Below the pieces are notes generated by a model that did not search any database, had not been told where the DNA came from, and was given only the letters and a program-made list of their open reading frames with translations. DNA of 21,753 nt from Pigoraptor vietnamica (Eukaryota; Opisthokonta; Filasterea): contig CALSCQ010003206.1 in the NCBI GenBank assembly GCA_943704525.1, forward strand, positions 1-21,753. The letters run 5' to 3'. A program made the translations under genes and the position numbers. This document shows positions 11,623 to 21,666 of this stretch, piece by piece (position 1 is the first letter of the stretch; each line of letters starts with the position of its first letter).

Positions 11623-13351
11623 ATGGGCGGCGACGTGAATCTGCTGTGTCGTCCGCGATTCTCTTATGCCGTCGTTATCTTTTCCGTAGTTGCCGTTTGC
11701 TTCCTCTTCGCCGTCTACACACTCCTGGGACCCTCTGTGAGAGTGAAGTCTTCGTACTGCGTGGGCGCGGCGGAATGCGGTGCGCAGAGCTCCGAAGAGC
11801 TCGATGTAATTGAGGATTTGCCGTCCGGCATCGTGAGCACGCCGACGCCGGCCGGCCCGGCTGTCGGAGAGGGACGGCCTCAGGCTCCGGCGCCGGTCGT
11901 GTGCGAGGCGCGACAGTCGTGTAACGAGTTGCTTCTCTTCCCCAACGAGCGCTGCGGCGTGTTTGTCGTCCCTGGTGCCGTGGAGGGCGAGGAACCTGGG
12001 ACCTATCGCTCGCGTATCGCGGCAAATCTGCCTCGCTGCGTGCGGGGAGACGAGGAGGGGCGGTGGCTGGTCCAGTGTCCCCCACCACCGGTGCCGGGCA
12101 GCAACGTGTCGGACGTGCGCGCGTGCGACTGGAAATCGGCGGTGTGGCAGCCATTCAAATGCAGCCTCGTAGATCCGACCGTCGAAGAGGCGCGCTCGTG
12201 CTTGGAGTCGGTCGTGCTCGTTGCGTTCGGGGACTCGACGCTGCGCAACATTCTCAACGCCACGCTGGACGTCGCCGGCATCGATGGCATCGGGAATGAG
12301 CAGAGCCACGATTACTGGGACTGCGGTCTTGGAGAGGAGGGCAACGCCATCGTGTTCTTTCTCTACAATTCGCGCTGCTTCCACGACTCGACGCAGGGCG
12401 TAAACGACACGATTTGTCTCGACTTTCGCGTCCTGTTTCAGGAAATGGTCGAGCGCATGGATGCGCGCATTGCGAACAGCACGCGTGAGAGGCACGCCGC
12501 GCATCCACGCAGGCTCGTGTTCTTCGTGGGCGGTCTTCACGTCGACAGGCCGCTGCACGCATACGTGGAAGCATTCGCGCAAAACGACACCACCTTATCT
12601 CGGTGGGCCAAGGCGTTGGGGTACGAAACGGCCGGCGATTCGTCGTCGAGGCCGCGGATTATCCTCAAGTCGCGCTCTCTCGTCGCCAGGAACCGTCCGC
12701 CCGAGCTGCAGTATAGCGTGAACGCGGACCTGAAGGCCATGGTCGACGCGCAGCCGCCGAATGCAACCGTGCACGCGAGCCTACTCGATGTTATGCAGGT
12801 GAGGAAGCGACCGCGCGACCTTCATGATCATGCTTTTAGTTCCTCGCCCGTGTTCTTGTTTGTGTCAATGGCGCCGGTCCGAGGCAGGCGCGCCGGCCAC
12901 TGTTACTGTTACTGTAGTCACAGTGTGCCTGTAGTCGACTGCTTGGCGGCCCGTCACTTTTCAGTTGACGGCTTCCTGCGCTTAGTTGGCTGCCTGTCTG
13001 AATTCTGCTGTGAGCCACTGCGACCGACTGTGGGTTTGCCGAGTGATGTAGCTGTCTTAGCTTCGTGTTCAGTTTGTCAGTTGTGATTGTCCTTTCTTGA
13101 ACAAGCTACCGTCGAGTACATCTCGATCGCCGCACCTCTTGTGCCCTCGGTATCATACTAACGGGATGTGGTCATGTCGGTGCTCTGCCGGGCAGATTCA
13201 CCACGGGGTCGAACATCTTCGCAAGGTCGACGCGTGCATGTGCCATTTTACTGGCAACGACCCGCGCATGCCGCCAGGCCATCGTGTGGGGGTGCCGGTC
13301 GACCGCGAAACGGGCCGCGTCTTGTTAACACTACTCTGCCCCTCTCTTTAA
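11623..13351 (+). CDS. PC-esterase/NXPE-like type II membrane protein
   Basis: Two exons (11623-12798 and 13196-13351) give 443 aa. A short cytosolic N-terminus is followed by one hydrophobic span at about residues 14-36, typical of a Golgi signal anchor. The rest should be lumenal. It carries several N-glycosylation sequons (NVS, two NAT, two NDT, NST) and many cysteines. The key block is VVLVAFGDSTLRNILNATL, with the GDS nucleophile motif at residues 203-205, preceded by WQPFKC. Exon 2 ends with DPRMPPGHRVGVPV and LLTLLC, like the HPPxHVxGxxxNxLLxxxC end of NXPE and related PC-esterases. Members acetylate or modify glycans, but the substrate here cannot be read. The expected His just before PP appears to be Met. 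The intron has a TACTAAC branch site at 13156-13162. Confidence 0.8.
12799..13195 (+). other. Intron of the PC-esterase-like gene
   Basis: This is the longest intron in the window (397 bases), with a GTGAGG donor and a GGGCAG acceptor. A perfect TACTAAC branch-point sequence at 13156-13162 lies about 34 bases before the acceptor. Removing it joins DVMQ to IHHGVEHL in phase 0. Confidence 0.8.
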
Positions 13352-13518
13352 TTGAAGAACATGTTGGTATAAACTGGGCATTCAGTTGGTCACTCTCTGA
13401 GTTGCACTTCCGCGTAACTGGATACTACATGGACTTCACCTTACGCTCGGGAGGTGTTTAACGTAATCGTCGCACGCCTTTACTCACACCTAAACTGACT
13501 GACTCGACTTCAAGAACA

Positions 13519-16237
13519 TCAGAGAGTCCACAAGACCGAGGCTGCCTTCTCGTCCCCAGCCTCTGCCGCACGCCTGAGCAGCTCATTGCCACGCTGCTCA
13601 TCCATTGCCATCCCAAACCCGCCCAAGTAGCACTTCCCGAGCAGCGCGACTGTCTCCGCGGTCGGGAGGTGGTAGTCGACGACCCTCTTCAGCCACTTGA
13701 ACGATTCTGTCACGTCCCTTTCGACGCCGTCGCCCACGCCCAGAATTGTCGAGAGCCGCTCCATCGCCTCCAGGTCGTTCAGTTCGGCCGCCTTCCGCCA
13801 GAGGCGCACGGCGCGCGCAATGTCCTTCTTCACGCCATCTCCTTGCTCCAGCGTAGTAGCGGCAGCGCACAGCGCGCCCGTGTGCCCCGCCTCGCCCGCG
13901 CGCTCAAGCCAGACGAGGCCCTCTGCCACGTTCTGTTTCACACCGCAAAACCCCTCGCACAGCATCATGCCATAGGAGAACATTGCTTCTGGCCCGCTCC
14001 GCCTCACACCAACCTGTAACCGAGGGCCATACGTCGGGCTCCAGGACGCCCTTATTGTGCAACATCACGAGCGCCTTCTGCGCGTCAACGTTGCCGCCCT
14101 CCGCCATCAGCAGCAACCAGCGGACAATTGCCCGCACATCCTTGCAGTTCTTGCCCTTCGTGGCGGCAGCCGACAGATGTTGACCGTAGAATCGAATTGC
14201 CTCGCCGTCGCCACGCGATGCAGCCGCAAAGCGCTCCGCGTCACTCCATCCATCAAACCGAGGGTTCACACAATCGAGCATGTTCGCGATGTTGTCCGCC
14301 TCCGCGTGCCCCGAGAACCGCCGACTCGCGCACAAGGCGCCGCACCTCGTCCAAGTTCTTCGGCAGAACGCCCGCTACGCCCGTCAGGTGCAGGCACCCG
14401 TACAGGAGCATGCCGGTGGGATCCCGCATCGCCGACGAACGCCTCACAAGCTCGACAGCCTCTTCCGGCCCCGACGTGTGCCGCATCCAGGTTTGTCGGA
14501 TCGCCACAAAATTTTTGTAGAGATTGAAGCTCGCCGGCAAAATTTTCTCGGTACGGCTGGCATACAGCGCGTACAGCACATTGCACGAGGCGGCGTGACC
14601 TGCGGCCGCGGCGTGGCGTAGGCGGCGCATTCCCTCGGCCACGTCCTGTCGAAAGCCATTGCCTAAGAGACGTTGCAACCCCTCTGCGTGCAGGGCCGCG
14701 AGGTCCACAGTTGCTGGCTGCACGTCGGCTGTAGGAGCTCGCACGGGCGAAGTAGGGCTTCCCTCGGGCGGGTAAGACCTGTCGCCCAAGAACTGAAGGC
14801 ACTCCGGCGGCATCTGCGAAGGCGAGGCCAAAAATTCAGCCGCACCCACGTCCCCAGCTTCCGCCGCACGCCGCATCAGCGCCATGCCGCGCTGAGCGTC
14901 CTTCGCCACACCCTTGCCGAAGATGTACGCCGCCCCGAGCATCCTGACCGTCTTCGCGTCCTGGCCGGTGATAGTCGACCACCTTCTTCAGCCACGCGAA
15001 CGCTTCGGCCTCGTTCCTCTCGACGCCGCACAACGCCACCGAGAGCACGGACGCGAGCCCTCCCATCGCCTCAGAGTCGTTCAAGTCGGCGGCCTTTCGC
15101 AAGTGACGCACGGAGCGCGCCAAGTCCTGTTTCCCGCCCTTCATCATGAGGACGGTCGCGGCGGTCGTGAGGGCCTTTGTGTGCCCCGCCTCGCCAGCGC
15201 GCTCAAGCCAGACGAGGCCCTCAGCCTCGTCCAGCTCTGCGCCGCGCGACCCCTCGCACAGCATCAGCCCGTAGCTGTACTGGTCCAGCCGATCCCCTTC
15301 CATCGCCTCCAACCGATGCCACTGGGTAACGGCCGGCTCGACGTCCTTGTCCAAAGCGCCCATGTCGTGCAGCCGCACGAGCGCCCTCTGCGCCGCACGG
15401 TCACCGCGCTCCTCCGCCGCCCACTTCAGCCAGAGCACTCCCTCCCGCACGCGGTCGTTCCCCTTTTCCTCGGCGAGTTGCTCCAGTCGCAAGCCGTAGC
15501 ACCGAATCGCATCCGCGTCACCGCGCACCGCAGCCGCGTAAACGTCGTCGACGCTCATTCCGTTGAAAGGAGTCTGCGTATACTCCATCTCCCTCACCAC
15601 GTGAGTCGAAAACTCGTGCCCGAGAGCGGCCGACTCGTGTACCATGCGAATACCTTCGACGCGAACCTTCGTGAGGATACCCGGCACGCCCTTCGTAAGC
15701 AGCGTTCCGTAGATGAGCAGGCCCACCGGATCCCGCACCTCCGCCGATTGCCTCGCGAGCGCCACCGCCTCGTTATTAAGCTCCTTCAGCAGTTCCTCAC
15801 TCCGGCACGGCATCTTCGTTGACTTGCAGGTCGAGTAACAGCGCCGCAAGCGTGTTGCACGAGGGTATGTGGCCAGCAGCCGCGGCACGGCGAAGAATGC
15901 GAATACCCGCGGACATGTCCTTGCGAATTCCGTGGCCGTTAACGAGTTGCACCCCATGGGCGTGCAGCGCGGCGAGGTCAACCACCGGCGCCGACTCTGT
16001 CGCTGGATGCGCGTTAACACTTGAAACGCTTGTTAGAAACGAAGCACCGCCCTTCGCGTCGGTGGAAACACAACGAGCGCTCAGCGACGAATGGGAGCGC
16101 GCGAACCCCACGAAAGCAGGAGTGCGATGCGCAGTCGCGTGGAACGGAGGGACGTCGAGGGCGACAAGCGACGACCGCGTGTTACCGACGCGCCGCAGGG
16201 GCACGGCGCGCGCCGCCCTCAGACACAGCCGCAGCAT
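13519..16237 (-). CDS. Sel1-repeat protein, duplicated halves, four frame breaks
   Basis: Five overlapping minus-strand frames (16237-15797, then to 14836, 14253, 13904 and 13519) read as one protein if a single base is skipped at each of four points. The total, 2719 minus 4 bases, is exactly 905 codons. The N-terminus (MLRLCLRAARAVPLRRVG) is rich in Arg, Ala and Ser without acidic residues, as in mitochondrial targeting peptides. The rest is Sel1-like repeats (for example EGLVWLERAGEAGHTKAL, RGMALMRRAAEAGDVGAAEF), alpha-helical solenoids that usually scaffold protein complexes. Two homologous halves start at VVDLAALHAHGV (15985) and VDLAALHAEGL (14708). The gene has no introns, unlike its neighbours. 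It may be a functional gene with sequence errors, a young pseudogene or a retrocopy. The stop is TGA at 13519-13521. Confidence 0.75.
13522..14708 (-). repeat. Sel1 gene, unit 2 of the internal duplication
   Basis: About 1.19 kb encoding VDLAALHAEG, MRDPTGMLLYGCLHL, SYGMMLCEGF, AEGLVWLERAGEAGHTGAL and ending RRAAEAGDEKAASVLWTL. It is diverged from unit 1 by many substitutions, so the duplication is not recent. Confidence 0.85.
14829..15985 (-). repeat. Sel1 gene, unit 1 of the internal duplication
   Basis: About 1.16 kb encoding VDLAALHAHG, then VRDPVGLLIYGTLL, SYGLMLCEG, AEGLVWLERAGEAGHTKAL and ending RRAAEAGDVGAAEF. Each block recurs in the same order in unit 2, at protein level. Confidence 0.85.
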
Positions 16238-16854
16238 TGTTGATGCGACCGAGTAGAGCTCTCTTCGACGAACAAAGCGGACTCGCGAGCTGTTGTGCTG
16301 TGTTTTCTACGCGTGTGTTTCTGTTTTCCCACCCATTTTTTTTGGTCGTCGGGTGGTCCTGTTACTGCGCCGCAAAAATCAACAGAACACTCGTGTTGTC
16401 CAACCCTCACCCTATGCTAAACGCCAAGTGACGAAAGGTTATCTTGCTGACGCGCACACAACGTGTCGCTGCCATTCCTTCGCTCCAAGTCCAATGACAC
16501 ACGTCAAACGTCGCTTCCGTCGCGGCCATGTGGGCGACCATGAGGACGCAATTGCTTGGCGTGTGTTGGTGTTAACGCGAACTGAAGGGTCAGTGCGAAG
16601 GGCAAATGGCCGCCATTAACGAAGTGAGTCCTATGTTTGTTGCTGTTAAGCGACCCTCCTCCTTGGTTCCAGCCACATTGTCTCGATGGGCTAACCTCGA
16701 GTGCTCTTCGTGTGCGATCTCTCCGTTTTTCTCTCCTCTTTTGCGAACTGAGCGACTTCAGCCGCATCATCCCACAATAACTTCATACCCCTTTGACTCG
16801 TAGCTGTGGTCGGCGGACCCTCGTGCGTTTGCGCATGTCCTCCCAGCACGCACA
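16238..16854. promoter_or_regulatory. Divergent region between Sel1 gene and helicase gene
   Basis: About 617 bases lie between the two divergent start codons, so both promoters probably lie here. I see pyrimidine-rich stretches (about 16715-16745) and a T run near 16336, but no clear core promoter element and no gene. Confidence 0.5.
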
Positions 16855-19800
16855 ATGGCCAACCCGCCGTTTGCGCCGCCGGCGTGGCAGTGGCCCCCGC
16901 ACCCAGTGCGCGCCCCACTCCCCCTTCCCCTTCCGCCGGGCCTCGAGCACATCAGGCCAGCACCTGCGCTACAATGGCAGCCTGTGTGGAGGGCTCCTTG
17001 GGCAGTGCCGTACCCCGCGCCGCTCGGGCTGCCACCGGGGCTGTTTCCGCAGGGAATGATGCCTCCCGTGCGGCCGATGCGACCCCCGTTCCCGTGGAGG
17101 GACACGGGGGATGCACCCGGCCAAGCGTCCGCTGTCCACGTAACGGGCGGTGGCGGCGGCCCCACGGGTGCCCCGTCGCGCAAGGGTGCGCGCGCAAATG
17201 CCGACGCATTTCGTGCGGCAATCGCTCGCCTTGACCGTGCGTTTGCGTCGTCGATAGCGGAGGTACGTTGTGAGCAGCCCTCATACTGCACAATGTGCTT
17301 CTCTAGGGAAAGATCACGTTGGGACGCTGTGTTGTGCTTGTTAACACGCGCTCTTGCGTCTGTCAGGGTGACAAGGCCCTTGGTCAGTTCGCGGCTGCGG
17401 AGGCGGACCATTTCGCGCTGCACTTGCGCGCGGACACCCACGAGACGGTGTTGGGCAATGACCTCGACTTTGGCCGGTTCGAAGCAGGCGCGACAACAGA
17501 TCCTGTCCTCAAGACACTGCGCGTGTACAACACGAGCGAACAGGCGCGTTCCATCGTCGGCGTCTTCTACTTCCCGCAGCCCGACGAGATTTCGCTCCAC
17601 CTGGAAAACTTCGGCATGTCGCGCACGCGGCCGCACGCGTACACCCCTTCGAAAGACGAGCCCGTGCAGGTGCGGCCGAGGAGCGTCTTGGAGCTCCGCA
17701 TTGTGTGCAGGGCGAGCACGGCCGAGGGCCTCAAGCGCGTCCACGTGTTTGTCGCCTTCGACAACGGCCTTATTCTGTCACGGAAGGTGCTGGCGCTCAT
17801 GGCAAAGCCCGCTGTGAACGGGAAGAAGTCACTCGACCCGCGAGCGGCGGAGTACGGTGAGTAGCATGTGCGCGGAGCTGCGTAGACATGGTTGTGGCTG
17901 TCTGGAACTCCCTAATCTCTCCTTCTTGCAGTGCCGCAACGTGCGCAGACAGGCACGGCGATTCACACGCACGTAGCTGGCGAACCGCCCCCAGTTGCGA
18001 TGCCGCCCGGCCCGACGTCTGCTGCTGCGTCCAGTGCCGAAAGCCTGCGCGAAAGTCTGCGACGCTTGAAGACTCTTTCGCCGGAGACTTATTACCAGCA
18101 CTTTTCCACGCTCGTGGAAGCCGAAGGTAGTCTCGTCCTTCTGTCGACTTCTCTCCCTGTGTGTGTGTGTTCGTCGCATTGCTCATCCGCATCGTCGGTT
18201 GTTCCGTGAGCTTTCCATTCGATGATTCTGATGCGCTTGCAGACTTTCAGATGCGCCGCGACATCCGCGCGTACGATATCCCTTCGGCCGAGCTGCGCAA
18301 GGATCCCGCGAGGTACGCCAGCGCGCGCGTTGTATGTTGTGCGTAGCATCGTGTTGTGGTGTGCGTACGACGGGCACTTGTCTGTTGGCACTGCGGTGGG
18401 CGCATTCTTCATCCCCTGTGTCTTACGGTGCGCTCGTTCAGGGTGTCGCTATACACGCTCCACGTGCCGGGTCTACTTGAGTCGCGCCCACCGATTGGAT
18501 ACGGCGACTTGGTGTACCTTTTCAGCGAGGGCGTTGCCTTTGACGCATACGTGCACGCGTGAGTGCGGCGGAGATGTGCATGTTGCCAGTTGTGGTCCAC
18601 GGCAGTGCGTTGTGATTCACTAATGGCGCAGTTGTGTGTGTGTGTGTGTGTCTGTGTCTGTGTTGTGTTTGGGTGCTAGTGAGCGCAGCGTGTGTGCTTG
18701 CGTGATGAATTTGTGTCGGTGTTGACGTCTGTAGATCGTCTCACGCTCACTTGCAACATTCCAAGCACCAAACACACACATACGCACACACCCATACACA
18801 GAGACATCTCATTCCATCACTTCCTTTGGCACAGGGTCGATCGCAAGAAGGAGATGGTGTGGCTTTCCGTCGGGAGCGGCCACCTGAGACCGGCGTCCGA
18901 CAGCACGTACTACGTCCAGTTCACCGTCAACCATCAGGCGATGTATGAAGTGAAGCGGGCGCTGTCTTTTGCGTCCCCACTCCTCACTTCGCAGTTCGCG
19001 TTCCTGCGGCGGCGTCTGTTTCCCACTGCGGCGGACTTCACGGGCACGTGGAGGAACGGCCTTCGCCTTCACATCGACCCGCCCTTTCCGTTCGACTGGG
19101 ACCAGCGAAAGGCGATACAGGCGATCGTCTATTGGGAAGCCCATCTCCCGCTTGACGGCGCCCCCTTTGTGCTGCACGGCCCGCCGGGCACGGGCAAGAC
19201 GTGTGTGATTGTGGAGACAGTTGCGCAGGCGAGTGCGCGTTTTTACTTTTGTGTTCTTTCTGGGACTCCGTCCGCCGCCGCACTTTAGCCTAATGGCTCG
19301 GCGCATCTTGACCACTTGCGCAGATACTGCTGAAGAAACCCGACGCACGCATTCTCGTCGCGGCGCCCAGCAATGCCGCTGCGGACGTTCTCTGCGCGCG
19401 TCTCGCGACGCGGTTGAAAAGCGAGATCTCGCAGTCGGTGGGCCATGATGCGCGAGATCTTTGGTTTGAATGGTGTGTGGTAGGAGAGCGAGACTGTTAA
19501 CACTGCGTCTATTGCGCAGCCGCGCATGCTATTCCGGCTCAATTCGCACACGCGGTTCATCCAAGAAGTGCCACGCCAGCTTTTGGCCTTCTGCCACATC
19601 GACAACAGCAGCGGATTCTTTGCCGCGCCTCCGCTGGACGACCTGCAGGGGTGGGTTCGTGAGGCCTGCTGTTGTTCGTTCTCGTGCCAGTGGTTTCGTG
19701 AGGCCTGCCGTTGTTCGTTCTCGTGCCATGCCGTCTCACGCGGTACCCAATCGCAGGCGGCGCGTCGTCGTTTCCACGTGCGTCTCTGCGGGCCTTCTCG

Positions 19801-21136
19801 TGAACGCGGGGATCGACTTCCACCACTTTGCATTCATCTTCGTGGACGAGTGCGCGCAGGCAACTGAGCCCGAGGCCCTCGTGCCGCTGTCGCTTGCGGG
19901 TCCCAGCTGCCGCGTCGTCCTGTCCGGCGATCACAGCCAGCTTGGGCCGTCCATTCGGAGCAACGTGTGTATCTCGCTCGGCCTTGGAATGTCTCTCCAA
20001 GAGCGCATCATGCGGCGTTACGTGGCGTTTGAGCACGAGGCGAACGGGAACGTCCACTGCCCGCATATGCGCCTGAGCACAAACTTCCGCTCGCACGGCC
20101 CCATGTTGTCTGTCCCTTCGGCGCTCTTCTACGGCGGCGAGATTGAGGTTGCGCCCGACGCCGACGACGTCGCGCCGCTCCCGTGGCTTCCCAACCCGCG
20201 CTTTCCGCTCGTCTTCTATGCTGTTCAGGGCGAGGACATCCCGATGGGCAGCTCGGTCGTCTCGTACAGCAATCCAATCGAGGCGCTACTGATCGCCGAT
20301 ATCGTCGAGCGCGTGTACGAGAGTTTTGGCAACGCGGGAGATACAGCGGGGCCTCACGACGGGCGCGACGACGTCTCCGGCGTGGCTACGGGGGACGTCG
20401 TTGCGCATGGACGGTCTCAGGAGCGGCTGCTGCAGTCGGACATTGGCGTCATCAGTCCCTTCCGCGCGCAGGTCAAGCTCATCCGTCAACTGCTGCGCAA
20501 CCGGTCGCTCTCCGGGGTGGATGTGGGCACCGTCGAGGACTATCAGGTGGGACCCCGATGCATCCGCGTCGCCGTCTTGCGGAATGGGTGTGCGTGTGTG
20601 CTGGACTCACCATGCGAGTTTGTCCCCAGGGGCAAGAGCGCAAGATCGTCGTCGTTTCGACGGTGCGGTCGCACGGCACGTGGCTGGCGTATGACCGGAG
20701 GAGTGGGATGGGACTCCTCAACAACTCGAAGCGCTTCAACGTCGCAATCACACGCGCGCGCTCCCTTCTCATCGCCGTCGGGAACCCCGCCATCCTCGCG
20801 CTGGACGCGAACTGGCGCGCTTTCCTCTCGCACTGCGCGGGGCACGGGTCTGTCATGGGAGCGGCGCCCTCGGGCATTCTCGACTCGTGTGCCAAGCACG
20901 CCACGCCCAACGAGGGGCGCGCGCTTCTGAGGGCTATTGAGAAGAAGCAGGCTGACGCGGCCGCGATGTCGACGCTTGCGCCCTCGCGCTGCCTGGGGGC
21001 TGCGGCGGAGGGTGAGGACGAGGCCATTCTCACCCCGGATGACGAGGACGCGGACGCCGGTTTCGACGACGACGGATGGACTGGCATGGGCGCGTCGGTC
21101 TATGCAGACGACAAGGAGTGGCGCTACGTGCTCTGA
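16855..21136 (+). CDS. MOV10: MOV10/SDE3-type superfamily 1 RNA helicase
   Basis: Ten exons join in phase: 16855-17262, 17367-17856, 17932-18126, 18243-18312, 18442-18558, 18835-19228, 19324-19437, 19520-19650, 19757-20546 and 20630-21136, giving 1071 aa (human MOV10 has 1003). The first 80 residues are Pro-rich and look disordered. A beta-rich N-terminal region includes YTLHVPGLLESRP. The two RecA-like domains carry Walker A GPPGTGKT (542-549), APSNAAADVL, Walker B VDECAQATEPEAL (669 onward), LSGDHSQLGPSI, TNFRSHGPML, VEDYQGQERKIVVVSTVRS and SKRFNVAITRAR. The C-terminus is acidic (DDEDADAGFDDDGW). MOV10 relatives unwind RNA 5' to 3' and act in RNA silencing, retroelement control and mRNA decay. 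Walker B reads DEC, not the DEAG of MOV10. Intron 6 is GC-AG; the others are GT-AG. Confidence 0.95.
19229..19323 (+). other. GC-AG intron in the helicase gene
   Basis: The intron begins GCGAGT after TTGCGCAG and ends TTGCGCAG before ATACTG, joining VETVAQ to ILLKKPDARILVAAPSN exactly as helicase homology requires. The nearest GT (in GCGAGTGCG) would put the next exon out of frame. Confidence 0.85.
19656..19728. repeat. 39-bp-period tandem duplication in helicase intron 8
   Basis: Two 34-base copies starting TTCGTGAGGCCTGC lie at 19656-19689 and 19695-19728. They have one visible mismatch and sit in the intron at 19651-19756. Confidence 0.93.
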
Positions 21137-21231
21137 GAGTGCGCCAGGAAGTAAACTGGCAGTTGTATATACACTTGTGTCACTGTGACAGTTGTCGTGT
21201 CGTTTGTATTCTCGCGTCACCGGCGGCTGCT
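21137..21231. other. Convergent 3' spacer
   Basis: Only 95 bases separate the helicase stop from the stop of the minus-strand HExxH gene. A short near-palindrome, TGTCAC-T-GTGACA, lies at about 21178-21190. I see no further feature. Confidence 0.5.
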
Positions 21232-21666
21232 CTACTGCACGCCGCGTGGGTCGATGGGAAGGCCGAGCGCAGCCATCGCCGCGACAAAGCGCGGGAGATA
21301 GCGCTCGGAATACGACTTGAAATACGAGGCGAAAACCTGGACGTTCTCGATGAGATTGGTGGCCTCAAACGGTCAAAGCGCACAGCGGCGACGAGGAGTG
21401 GGCCGAGGGCCACCTCGCAACACCTCGCAACACCTCGCACACGCACACGCGGCAGTGCATGGCAGTGACGAGGAGTGGCCGAGAAAACCTTGCAGACGCA
21501 CACGCTGCAGCAGTTCATGGAGAGACATGGTGCGTGGGACCTCACCTGATCATGGGGCGACACGAAATTGTGCGATAGCTCATGCGAAAATGTGAAGAAC
21601 CAGAAGATGTAGGCGCCTTGCTGGGCAGTCACGGTGCCGTCGGGCGCTGCATGGTGTGTGTGTGTT

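Noticed and set aside
11584-12582. 332-codon ORF on the minus strand
   Set aside because: It is antisense to exon 1 of the PC-esterase-like gene, an expected shadow in GC-rich coding DNA, and has no family motif.
14950-14970. Short introns as an explanation of the Sel1 frame breaks
   Set aside because: Alignment of the two halves leaves no room for removed sequence: conserved residues continue within one or two codons on each side of the breaks.
13904-15797. Stop-codon-linked +1 frameshifting of the Euplotes kind in the Sel1 gene
   Set aside because: Only the first break sits at a stop codon (GAG TGA G). At the others the old frame stays open for many codons, so a common stop-driven mechanism does not fit.
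14914-15822. 302-codon ORF on the plus strand
   Set aside because: It is the antisense shadow of the Sel1 gene, and its sequence is Arg/His/Leu-rich without domains.
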